From Rathayibacter tanaceti (GTDB lineage Bacteria; Actinomycetota; Actinomycetes; Actinomycetales; Microbacteriaceae): a stretch of DNA of 64,000 nucleotides. This document shows positions 54,439 through 62,746 of the stretch, in pieces (positions within the stretch are counted from its first letter, which is position 1; each line of letters begins with the position of its first letter). The notes below the pieces were generated by a model that saw only the letters and a program-made list of their open reading frames with translations, had not been told where the DNA came from and ran no database searches. Location of the stretch: contig NZ_LIIN01000002.1 in assembly GCF_001634385.1 (NCBI RefSeq), positions 1 to 64,000 of the forward strand. The letters run 5' to 3'. The translations under genes and the position numbers were made by a program.

Positions 54439-55596
54439 GTGCCGCACGCCGACCCGGCTCCCGCGACCTCCGGGACAGCCGTCCCTCCCCGACGCCGAGT
54501 CCCCCTCTGGGACAACGCGCGGTTCGTCTGCGTGACCCTGGTGGTGATCGGGCACGGGATCCAGCGGCTGACAGCGCACTCCGACACCTCGCTGATCGTC
54601 TACCTGACCATCTACGCGTTCCACATGCCGGCGTTCGCGATCATCTCGGGCTACTTCTCGAAGGGCGCCGCCCCGAACGCGCGGGCGATGCGCAGAGTGC
54701 TCACCGACATCCTGCTGCCGTACCTGATCATGGAGACGGTCTGGACCCTCGTGCAGTTCCTCGTCGAGGGCAAGCAGGAGTTCAACCCGACGAAGCCGAG
54801 CTGGACGCTGTGGTTCCTGCTCGCGCTGGGCATCTTCCGGCTGGTCCTCCCCTATCTCGCTCTGCTGCGCCGCCCACTGGTGATCAGCATCGTGCTGGCC
54901 GTCGGCGTCAGCTACTACGACAACGTCGACTCCACCTTCTCGCTGGCCCGCGCGATCGGGATCCTGCCCTTCTTCGTGTTCGGCTGGCGGCTGCGCGGCT
55001 GGACGAAGGGGTCGAGCGGCCTCGTCGACCGGTGGCTGGCGTCTCCGCCCTCGCGGGTGCTGCTCGCGCGGATCGTCGCCATCGCCCTCTTCGCCGTCAC
55101 CGCCGTCGTCATGACGGTCAACATCGACGCGTTCCGCGCGGCGGACCTGCGCTACTGGTTCTTCTACGACCGCCCCTACGACGCGCTCGGCGAGACCCAG
55201 TGGTGGGCGGGCCTCGTCCGGCTCGCGCTGATGACGGCGGCCGTCGTGCTCTCCCTCGCGCTCGTCGTTCTGGTACCGCGCCGCCGCACCCCGCTGACCG
55301 CGTGGGGGCAGTCGACGATGTACGTCTATCTCCTGCACAGTTTCGTCCTCTACCCGCTGCGCGAGTCGGGGCTGCTCTCGAGCACAGAGAGCACGCTCGC
55401 GCTCGTGGTGATGGTGGTGTTCTGCACCGTCGTCTCGGTGCTGCTCTCGCTCGGCTGGACTCGCACGCTGTTCCATCGGCTGGTAGAGCCGCGGGCGGCG
55501 TGGCTGTTCGCTCCGACGACCGACGACCGACCGCAGCGAGCCGGCCGCGCGGATCCGACCGGCTCGAAACGCGATCGACCGCCCGAGCGGCCCTGA
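54439..55596 (+). CDS. Acyltransferase 3 family membrane protein
   Basis: The 385-residue protein has about ten transmembrane helices. The N-terminus reads PLWDNARFVCVTLVVIGHGI, with the catalytic-type histidine, then FHMPAFAIISGYFSKG, typical of Acyl_transf_3 (PF01757). The hydrophilic C-terminal tail is short. Members O-acylate cell-envelope glycans or secreted molecules. No glycan cluster lies next to it, so the acceptor is unknown. GTG at 54439. Confidence 0.85.
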   Translation: MPHADPAPATSGTAVPPRRRVPLWDNARFVCVTLVVIGHGIQRLTAHSDTSLIVYLTIYAFHMPAFAIISGYFSKGAAPNARAMRRVLTDILLPYLIMETVWTLVQFLVEGKQEFNPTKPSWTLWFLLALGIFRLVLPYLALLRRPLVISIVLAVGVSYYDNVDSTFSLARAIGILPFFVFGWRLRGWTKGSSGLVDRWLASPPSRVLLARIVAIALFAVTAVVMTVNIDAFRAADLRYWFFYDRPYDALGETQWWAGLVRLALMTAAVVLSLALVVLVPRRRTPLTAWGQSTMYVYLLHSFVLYPLRESGLLSSTESTLALVVMVVFCTVVSVLLSLGWTRTLFHRLVEPRAAWLFAPTTDDRPQRAGRADPTGSKRDRPPERP

Positions 55597-55711
55597 TCGG
55601 GGTTACCCCGTGTGTCGGGCGTCCTCGCCGCCCGATCGGGCCGCGCGTACGCTCGTCGCGGCGGAGAAAGGCCTCCGTCCCCCCGACTCAGACGACCCGA
55701 TGGGATGCATC

Positions 55712-57040
55712 ATGACCGAGCCCGAGCAGTGGCAGTTCGAGACCAAGCAGATCCACTCGGGAGCCGCTCCGGACCCGGTGACCAAGGCCCGCGCGACGCC
55801 GATCTACCAGACCACCTCCTACGTGTTCGACAACGCGGCGCACGCGCAAAACCTCTTCGCGCTCGCAGAGCCCGGCAACATCTACACGCGCATCCAGAAC
55901 CCGACCCAGGCTGTCGTCGAGGAGCGCCTCGCCGCGCTCGAGGGAGGTTCAGGCGCGCTGCTCCTCGCCTCCGGCCAGGCCGCGGAGACGGCGGCGGTGC
56001 TGAACATCGCGCAGGCCGGCGACCACCTTGTGTCGTCGTCGTCGATCTACGGCGGGACCTACAACCTCTTCAAGTACACCCTCGCGAAGCTGGGCATCGA
56101 GACGACCTTCGTCGAGAACCAGGACGACCAGGAGGAGTGGCGCCGCGCGATCCGACCGAACACGAAGCTGTTCTTCGCCGAGACCGTCGGGAACCCGAAG
56201 ATCAACATCCTCGACATCCGTGCCGTCGCCGACGTGGCGCACGAGGCGGGCGTGCCGCTGATCGTCGACAACACGATCGCGACGCCCTACCTGATCCGCC
56301 CGTTCGAGCACGGTGCCGACATCATCGTGCACTCGGCGACCAAGTTCCTCGGTGGACACGGCACCGTCATCGGCGGCGCGATCGTCGACGGCGGGACCTT
56401 CGCGTGGAGCGCAAACGCTGCGAAGTTCCCGGGTCTCACCACACCGGACGAGTCCTACCACGGGGCCGTCTACACCGCGGCGGTCGGTGACTCCCTCGCG
56501 TACATCGTCAAGGCCCGCGTGCAGCTGCTGCGCGACCTCGGCGCCTCCATCGCACCGGCGAGCGCCTGGCAGCTGATCCAGGGCATCGAGACCCTCTCGC
56601 TGCGCGTCGAGCGCCACGTGCAGAACGCGCAGGAGATCGCGGAGTACCTCGAGAACCACTCCGACATCGCTACCGTGAACTACTCGGGCCTGCCGACGTC
56701 GCCGTGGTACGCGGCGGCGAACCACTACGCACCCCGGGGCGTCGGCGCCGTGCTGTCCTTCGAGCTCAAGGGCGGGGTAGACGCCGGACGCGCCTTCGTC
56801 GACTCCCTCACCCTCTTCTCGCACCTGGCGAATATCGGCGACGTCCGCTCGCTGGTCATCCACCCCGCCTCGACCACGCACTCGCAGCTCTCGCCCGAGC
56901 AGCAGCTCACCGCAGGCGTCACCCCGGGGCTGGTGCGCCTCTCGGTCGGCCTCGAGAACATCGACGACCTGCGCGCCGATCTCGACCACGCCCTCCATGC
57001 CGCACGCGCGGTCGTGGAGGCGTCGCGCGCCAACGCCTGA
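55712..57040 (+). CDS. metY: O-acetylhomoserine sulfhydrylase
   Basis: The 442-residue Cys/Met-metabolism PLP enzyme has [20 protein letters not shown] at the start, the PLP lysine in [20 protein letters not shown], and [20 protein letters not shown] near the end, matching MetY. It converts O-acetylhomoserine and sulfide to homocysteine. ATG at 55712 is preferred; an ATG at 55700 would add four residues. It pairs with metX 114 bases downstream, which makes its substrate. The 115-base leader shows no SAM-riboswitch motif that I can recognise. Confidence 0.94.
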   Translation: MTEPEQWQFETKQIHSGAAPDPVTKARATPIYQTTSYVFDNAAHAQNLFALAEPGNIYTRIQNPTQAVVEERLAALEGGSGALLLASGQAAETAAVLNIAQAGDHLVSSSSIYGGTYNLFKYTLAKLGIETTFVENQDDQEEWRRAIRPNTKLFFAETVGNPKINILDIRAVADVAHEAGVPLIVDNTIATPYLIRPFEHGADIIVHSATKFLGGHGTVIGGAIVDGGTFAWSANAAKFPGLTTPDESYHGAVYTAAVGDSLAYIVKARVQLLRDLGASIAPASAWQLIQGIETLSLRVERHVQNAQEIAEYLENHSDIATVNYSGLPTSPWYAAANHYAPRGVGAVLSFELKGGVDAGRAFVDSLTLFSHLANIGDVRSLVIHPASTTHSQLSPEQQLTAGVTPGLVRLSVGLENIDDLRADLDHALHAARAVVEASRANA

Positions 57041-57153
57041 CCCGGTGCCGCCGTCCGAGGAGGTCGCGGGCGGCGGCACGGCCGGAGCGGAGTGGGGGCC
57101 GCACGTCATACTCGCGGGCACGCCTCCGCTCTCTGACACGATGGGCACTGCTT

Positions 57154-58383
57154 ATGGACTGGCAGCAGACACTCGAGGACACCGTTCCGTCCGCGTTCAT
57201 CACCGAGCGTCAGCTCCGCTCGGTGATCGGCAAGCCACCCGCCACCGGCGCCTGGCGCGAAGGAGACCATCCGGGCGGTCGCCGCTTCGTCGACCTCGGC
57301 CCATTCGCCTTCGAGGCAGGCGGGCACCTCCCCCACGCGCGGATCGCCTACGAGACCTGGGGCGAGCTCTCGCCCGAGCGGGACAACGCCGTCCTAGTGC
57401 TGCACGCGCTGACCGGCGACTCTCACCTGCTCGGCCGCGGCGAGCCCGGTCACGCGACCGACGGCTGGTGGTCGGGCCTGGTCGGGCCCGGCCTCGTCAT
57501 CGATACCGAGCGCTGGTTCGTCGTCGCGCCGAACATGCTCGGAGGCTGCCAGGGCTCCACCGGCCCCGCCTCCCTCGCCCCGGACGGGCACGAGTGGGGT
57601 GCCCGGTTCCCCTACACGAGCATCCGCGACCAGGTGCAGGCGCAGGTGCGTTTCAGCGACCTCCTCGGCATCCAGCGCTGGCACTCCGTCATCGGCGGCT
57701 CGATGGGAGGGATGCAGGCGCTGGAGTGGGGCATCGAGCACTCGGAGCGCGTCGCGCGGCTCGCGGTCCTCGCCGCTCCGCCACGGGCGACCGCCGACCA
57801 GATCGCGCTCAACTTCGTCCAGCTGGAGGCGATCCGCAACGACGCGGCGTACGCCGGCGGGGCCTATTACGACGCGGGCGACGGACAGGGTCCCTACCAC
57901 GGTCTCGCTCTGGCCCGGAGGATGGCGCTGCTGAACTACCGCAGCCCCTCCGAGCTCAACGACCGCTTCGAGCGCAGCTGGCAGTCGGGGTTGAGCCCAC
58001 TCGGAGGCGGCGGGCGGTTCGCGGTGGAGTCGTACCTCGACTTCCACGGCAACAAGTTCACGCGCCGCTTCGACGCGAACAGCTACATCACGCTCGTGGA
58101 GGCGATGAACTCCCACGACGTCGGCCGCGGCCGGGGCGGAGAGGCGGCCGCTCTCTCGCGGATCGTCAGCCCCACCCTGGTGCTCGGCATCGACAGCGAC
58201 CGCTTGTTCCCCGTCGAGGGACAGCGGATCATCGCCGCGCACGCCCCGGGCGCCCTCGACGGGGGTGAGGTCGCGGTGATCACCTCGACCTTCGGTCACG
58301 ACGGCTTCCTGATCGAGGACGACGCCGTCGGCGCCCACCTCGCCCGGCTGCTGGCGCATCCCGACGACGGCCGAAACGGCTGA
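57154..58383 (+). CDS. metX: Homoserine O-acetyltransferase
   Basis: The 409-residue alpha/beta-hydrolase-fold enzyme has the nucleophile in HSVIGGSMGGMQALEWGIEH, oxyanion-region VLHALTGDSHLLGRGEPGH, aspartate in LVLGIDSDRLFPVEGQR and histidine in STFGHDGFLIE. CQGSTGPAS is the MetX signature. It acetylates homoserine from acetyl-CoA for methionine synthesis. Operon with metY. The ATG at 57154 has only a weak ribosome site. Confidence 0.94.
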   Translation: MDWQQTLEDTVPSAFITERQLRSVIGKPPATGAWREGDHPGGRRFVDLGPFAFEAGGHLPHARIAYETWGELSPERDNAVLVLHALTGDSHLLGRGEPGHATDGWWSGLVGPGLVIDTERWFVVAPNMLGGCQGSTGPASLAPDGHEWGARFPYTSIRDQVQAQVRFSDLLGIQRWHSVIGGSMGGMQALEWGIEHSERVARLAVLAAPPRATADQIALNFVQLEAIRNDAAYAGGAYYDAGDGQGPYHGLALARRMALLNYRSPSELNDRFERSWQSGLSPLGGGGRFAVESYLDFHGNKFTRRFDANSYITLVEAMNSHDVGRGRGGEAAALSRIVSPTLVLGIDSDRLFPVEGQRIIAAHAPGALDGGEVAVITSTFGHDGFLIEDDAVGAHLARLLAHPDDGRNG

Positions 58384-58497
58384 CCGCGGCGGGCACCACC
58401 CCACGCCCCGCGCCGCGCGCTCCGCGCCGCGCCGCAGCGGCACTGGCTATCGTGAACACGGGGCAGCCCAGCGCCGACGACCGGAGGGGGCCAGAGC

Positions 58498-59660
58498 GTG
58501 CCGATGATCCGCAGCGCTCGCGAGCGAGACCGGCTGCTGCGACACTCCGCGTGCGGGATCGGCCTGGTGACCGAGGCCGCAGCCCTGACGATGGTGCTCA
58601 TCCCCGGCATCCTCGAAGCGGCGGCCGTCCCCTTCGCGGTCGCCCTGATCCTCGGGCTCGCCACCGCGCACATCGAGCTCGCGCGCTCCGGTCGGCGGGG
58701 CAGCCTCCTCGCCGTGGCGGTCGGAGGCCTGCTCCTCGGCGTCGGCCTCGCGCTCGGGCTCGCGCCGGGGAGCGACTTCGCGGGGTTCGTCCTGGTCAAC
58801 ACCGCGAACGCCATCACCGCCAGCGTCGCCGTGGTCGTGACCACCAGCGTGCGCCGCCTCGCCCTGCTCCTGCCCGTGCTCCTGGTGAGCGTGATCCCCT
58901 CGGCCCTCGTGTCCAGCGACACGGCGATGCCGACGGTCGTGGTGCAGAGCCTGCTGCCGTGGGGCACGCTGGGCTGCTTCGCCCTCTGGATCAGCAGCGC
59001 CGTACCGCTCGTCATCCGTCGCATCGACAGCATCGGCACTGCCCACCGGGTCGAGCGCCAAGCGAGCGAGATGGAGGCGCAGCGTCGCCAGGGCGCGCGG
59101 CTCCTGCACGACACGGTGCTCGCCACGCTCACCCTCCTCGCGCACTCGGGTCGCGGAGTCTCGGTCGAGGCGCTCCGGCAGCAGGCGGCACAGGACGCCC
59201 GCCTCCTCCGCCAGCTGCGGCTCGGCGGGACCCCGACTCCCAGCGCCTCGGGCTCCTACCAGCTGACCAGCGTCACGACGGCTCCCGCTGCCCACACCCT
59301 CGAGGCCGTCCGCCACCGATTCGGCCGGATGGGCCTGAGGTGATCTGGCACGGCTCGGGCACGGTGGCGCTGACGGGCGTCGCGCTCGACTCCTTCGTGC
59401 TCGCGCTGGCCGAGTGCCTCGAGAACGTGCGGCGGCACTCCGGCGTCAGCTCCGCCGATGTCACGATCACCGAGGACGAGGACACCGTGCGAGCGATGGT
59501 CACCGATGCGGGCGCGGGTTTCGACATCGAGTCGGTCCCGCACTCGAAGCTGGGTTTCACGGAGTCGGTCGTGGCCCGCCTCAGCGACGTCGGCGGCCGC
59601 ACCCGCCTGTTCAGCGCCCCCGGTTCGGGCACGACCGTGGTCCTCGAGGTGCCGAAGTGA
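58498..59660 (+). CDS. Membrane sensor histidine kinase, NarL/HisKA_3-like (one apparent base deletion)
   Basis: Residues 1-175 hold about five or six transmembrane helices (LGLATAHIELA, VAVGGLLLGVGLALGLAPG). The dimerisation helix ARLLHDTVLATLTLLAHSGR carries the likely phospho-acceptor H204. The frame is lost near 59336 at RFGRMGL; one base in GGCCT(C)GAGGTG restores LEVIWHGSGTVALTGVALDS. The ATPase N-box ALAECLENVRRHSG, the G box DAGAGFDI and the final GSGTTVVLEVPK then follow, ending 59660. The corrected length is ~387 residues. Partner regulator at 60941. Confidence 0.85.
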
Positions 59661-60895
59661 GCGCGCTCCCCGATCTGCCTGCACCGCTGCTCGGAGAGGG
59701 CGGACCCGGCACGGGCAGGGGCCGCTCCACTCGCGCCGCACGGTCGGCGCGACGCCAGCAGGAGGGACTCGGCACGAACTACCTCGGCAGCGGCCTGAAC
59801 GGCATCGCCGCCGCAATCATGGCCTACGAGCTGCTGATCTTCCTGACCACCGCCGGCCGTTACGCCGAGCCCCGGCTCACGGCGATCTCCTGGGTGGTGG
59901 TCGTCGCCGCCTTCTGCTCGACGCTGCTCGCCGTCCAGATCGGCGGGCGACGTCTGCACACTCCGGTGTACCTCTGCTTCCTGGTCGGCGCCGGCACGGC
60001 GGTCGCGCTCGACCTGATCGCGGTGACCGACTCCGGGTCCGCCCGCACTGCGCCGACCGCCGCGGTGGCCGCAGCTGTCGCGCACTCCGCTCTGATCGTG
60101 CACCGGCGGGGAGTCGAGATCCTCGCTGTCGGAGGCCTCATCGCGATCGCCGAAGTCATCGCCTTCTGCGCGATGGAGTCCGGGGGCCCAGCGGCACTCG
60201 CGGTGCGGATCAGCGCGCTCGTCGTCACTCTCGCACCCGCTGTGGTCGTCGTCGTGATGATGCGCGGTTTCCGCCGGATGGTGCGCATCGAGATCGACCG
60301 CGCCCTCGTCGAGAGCGCAACGCTCGGGCCGCGCTACGCGGTGGGGATGCTCGCCTCCGAAGAGCTGGCACGCCTCGACCTCGCCGCCGAACGCCTCCTC
60401 ACCCAGGTCGGGGACGGCTCCGTGCCGTTGCCGCTCGACGCGCAGCGCGCCGCCCACGCCACCTCGCTGGCCACGCAGCTCCGCCTCCACCTGATCGAGG
60501 GCCGGCGCGAGACCTGGCTGCACCACGCCGTCGTCGAGTCGGAGCTGCTGGCTCCCCTCATCGATCTGGACGACCCCGACGGCGCCGCAGGGCTGCTGGC
60601 CCAGCATCAGCGCGACGGACTGCTCTCGGCGGTCTGGCTGATCGCCGACAGCGCGACGGGGCTCGCGCTGGTCCTGCACATCGAGACCGGGATCGCGCGC
60701 GACCGCGGGTCCGAGTCGGCGGGGCGGCGTCTGCTCGTGCCGATCACCCTCCGCTCATCGGGCGCGCCCCTGCGCGGGGTCGATCCGGCGACGTGGGAGG
60801 CTATCGCTCGGGTCGGCGTCTTCCGCGACAACTCCCGCGACGGAGAGCTGCGCATCGAGATCGACTGCCTGGTCGAGAACCCGGTCGACCGGTGA
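59657..60895 (+). CDS. Membrane protein of the sensor locus, kinase-like but without ATPase domain
   Basis: The 412-residue protein has about six transmembrane helices (GLNGIAAAIMAYELLIFLTT, VVVVAAFCSTLLAVQIGGRR, VAVRISALVVTLAPAVVVVV). A cytoplasmic helical segment follows (ASEELARLDLAAERLLTQVG, ATSLATQLRLHLIEGRRETW) resembling a dimerisation region, then a C-terminal domain without recognisable N or G boxes. The GTG overlaps the kinase stop (GTGA). It may be a degenerate histidine kinase or an accessory sensor. Unknown function. Confidence 0.6.
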   Translation: MSALPDLPAPLLGEGGPGTGRGRSTRAARSARRQQEGLGTNYLGSGLNGIAAAIMAYELLIFLTTAGRYAEPRLTAISWVVVVAAFCSTLLAVQIGGRRLHTPVYLCFLVGAGTAVALDLIAVTDSGSARTAPTAAVAAAVAHSALIVHRRGVEILAVGGLIAIAEVIAFCAMESGGPAALAVRISALVVTLAPAVVVVVMMRGFRRMVRIEIDRALVESATLGPRYAVGMLASEELARLDLAAERLLTQVGDGSVPLPLDAQRAAHATSLATQLRLHLIEGRRETWLHHAVVESELLAPLIDLDDPDGAAGLLAQHQRDGLLSAVWLIADSATGLALVLHIETGIARDRGSESAGRRLLVPITLRSSGAPLRGVDPATWEAIARVGVFRDNSRDGELRIEIDCLVENPVDR

Positions 60896-60940
60896 GCAGC
60901 CGCAGAGACGCCCCGACGACAGCCGAGTAGAAGGACACCG

Positions 60941-61600
60941 ATGACCCCCACCGCCGATTCGAAGATCACCCTCGCGGTCGTCGACGACCACAAGATGCTC
61001 CTCGGCGCACTCACGGAGTGGATCCGCGGGGCCGCGTCCGACATCCAGCTCGTCGCCGCCGTCGCCTCCTGGCCCGAGCTGCTCACGCACCCCGAGTTCC
61101 CCGTCGATGTCGTCCTGCTCGACCTCGATCTCAAGGACAACATCCCGATCTCGGTGAAGCTCTCGACTCTGAAGACCACCGGGGTGAAGACCGTGCTGAT
61201 GAGCACGTACTCCGAACCCGCCGTGGTGCGCGAGGCGCTGGCCTCCGGAGCGCTCGGCTACCTGGTCAAGACGGAGGACGCCGACATGATCGTCGAGGCG
61301 ATCCGGGCGGCCAAGGACGGCCACTCCTACATCTCTCACGAGCTCGACATGGCCCTCTCGACGGGCGACTCCGACGGGGCGCCCAAGCTGAGCGCTCAGG
61401 AGCGTCGAGTGATGGCGCTCTACGGCGGTGGCGAGCCGGTCAAGTCCGTCGCGTTCGAGCTCGGCATCTCGGAGGAGACCGCCAAGTCGTACCTCAAGCG
61501 CATCCGCGAGAAGTACCGCGTGGTCGGCATCGACGTGGGAACCAAGGTCGCCCTGCGCAAGCGCGCCATCCAGGATGGGATCCTGATCGAGACGGACTGA
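60941..61600 (+). CDS. NarL/FixJ-type response regulator
   Basis: This 219-residue protein has a receiver domain with acidic pocket LAVVDDHKMLLGAL, phospho-aspartate in VDVVLLDLDLKDN, and the lysine in ALGYLVKTEDADM. The C-terminal LuxR-type HTH reads LSAQERRVMALYGGGEPVKS followed by VAFELGISEETAKSYLKRIR. The wording (KSYLKRIREKYR) matches regulators paired with the kinase type upstream. It should bind DNA after phosphorylation; targets are unknown. Confidence 0.92.
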   Translation: MTPTADSKITLAVVDDHKMLLGALTEWIRGAASDIQLVAAVASWPELLTHPEFPVDVVLLDLDLKDNIPISVKLSTLKTTGVKTVLMSTYSEPAVVREALASGALGYLVKTEDADMIVEAIRAAKDGHSYISHELDMALSTGDSDGAPKLSAQERRVMALYGGGEPVKSVAFELGISEETAKSYLKRIREKYRVVGIDVGTKVALRKRAIQDGILIETD

Positions 61601-61642
61601 GCCCCCCTCCCTGGCCATCACCCGGGCGGGACGGCGGCGGGA

Positions 61643-61674
61643 GACGTCAGGGGGCCAGGACGTCAAGGGGCCAG
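61643..61674. repeat. 16-bp direct repeat at alcohol dehydrogenase stop
   Basis: GACGTCAGGGGGCCAG is followed directly by GACGTCAAGGGGCCAG. The second copy encodes the last codons and stop of the alcohol dehydrogenase gene. It is probably a local slippage duplication. Confidence 0.7.
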
Positions 61675-62700
61675 GACGGCGACCGTCATTCCGGGAGTGA
61701 CGGAGGAGCGATCCATGGCGGTGAGTGCGGACGGCAGGGCATCGAAAGTGATGAGCTGGCCGACCGAGTCGGCGGGCCGGAGGCGGCCCGCGACGATGTC
61801 GTCGAGCATCGCGGTGTAGCCGCCGCGGGCGATGCCGTGACTGCCGAGCAGCTCGAGCTCCTGCGCGATGACGCGGCCGAGGGGGACCGCCGGGGCCGCC
61901 TCCGCACCCAGGAGCAGGCCGACCTGCACGTGGCGCCCGCGCGGCCTCAGCACCGCGATCGAGGTCTCCGAGGTTGCCCTGCTCCCGACGGCGTCGATGC
62001 CGACGTGCGCTCCACCGCCGGTCGCCTCTCGGACCGCGGCTACGACACCCTCACCGGCGACGACGGTGAGTGCGCCGAGCGCAGCGGCGGCCTCGAGGGC
62101 CGCGACAGAGACATCGACGGCGATCACCCGAGCACCCGCCGCCAGGGCGACGATCACCGCCGACAGGCCCACTCCGCCACAGCCGAACACGGCCACCCAC
62201 TCGCCCGCGGCGACCCGGCCACGCACGTGCAGCGCGTGGTAAGCGGTCCCGAAGCGGCAGCCGAGTCCTGCCGCCTCGATGAAGCCGACAGCGTCGGGGA
62301 GCGGAACCAGGTTCAGATCCGCGCGAGGCACCACCAGCGCCTCAGCGTGCGAACCATCGAGCGTGAACCCCGGCTGTTGCTGCCGGAGGCACACCTGCGT
62401 CGCACCCGCGAGGCACTGTTCGCAGACCCCGCAGGCGAACACGAACGGGGCCGTCACCCGGTCGCCGACGGCGAAGTGCCCCACCTCTGCGCCGACCTCC
62501 GCGACTGTCCCGGCGAACTCGTGCCCGGGGATCTGGGGAGGGACGACCGAGTCGTCGTGCCCCTTCCATGCGTGCCAATCGCTCCGGCACACCCCTGTCG
62601 CGGCGACACGGACCACGACCCCGTCGGCGGGGCAGACGGGATCGGGGACCTCGACGATCTCGGGGACGGCGCCGAAGGACCGGTAGCTGACTGCGCGCAT
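61663..62700 (-). CDS. Zinc-dependent alcohol dehydrogenase (MDR family)
   Basis: The 345-residue protein has the catalytic zinc site GVCRSDWHAWKGHD and IPGHEFAGTVAEVGAEVGHF, structural zinc cysteines CGVCEQCLAGATQVC, and the cofactor loop VAVFGCGGVGLSAVIVALAA. The aspartate at the end of beta-2 (VIAVDV) favours NAD over NADP. All catalytic residues are intact. The substrate is a short or medium alcohol or aldehyde, not more exactly defined. ATG at 62700 gives the standard MRAVSY start. Confidence 0.92.
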   Translation of the reverse strand: MRAVSYRSFGAVPEIVEVPDPVCPADGVVVRVAATGVCRSDWHAWKGHDDSVVPPQIPGHEFAGTVAEVGAEVGHFAVGDRVTAPFVFACGVCEQCLAGATQVCLRQQQPGFTLDGSHAEALVVPRADLNLVPLPDAVGFIEAAGLGCRFGTAYHALHVRGRVAAGEWVAVFGCGGVGLSAVIVALAAGARVIAVDVSVAALEAAAALGALTVVAGEGVVAAVREATGGGAHVGIDAVGSRATSETSIAVLRPRGRHVQVGLLLGAEAAPAVPLGRVIAQELELLGSHGIARGGYTAMLDDIVAGRLRPADSVGQLITFDALPSALTAMDRSSVTPGMTVAVLAP

Positions 62701-62746
62701 GACGCGATCCTTCCAGAACTCGGCGTCGATTCTCCGGAGCGGACGC

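Noticed and set aside
55597-55711. SAM-responsive riboswitch upstream of metY
   Set aside because: The 115-base leader lacks the conserved SAM-I, SAM-II or SAM-IV core motifs I would recognise.
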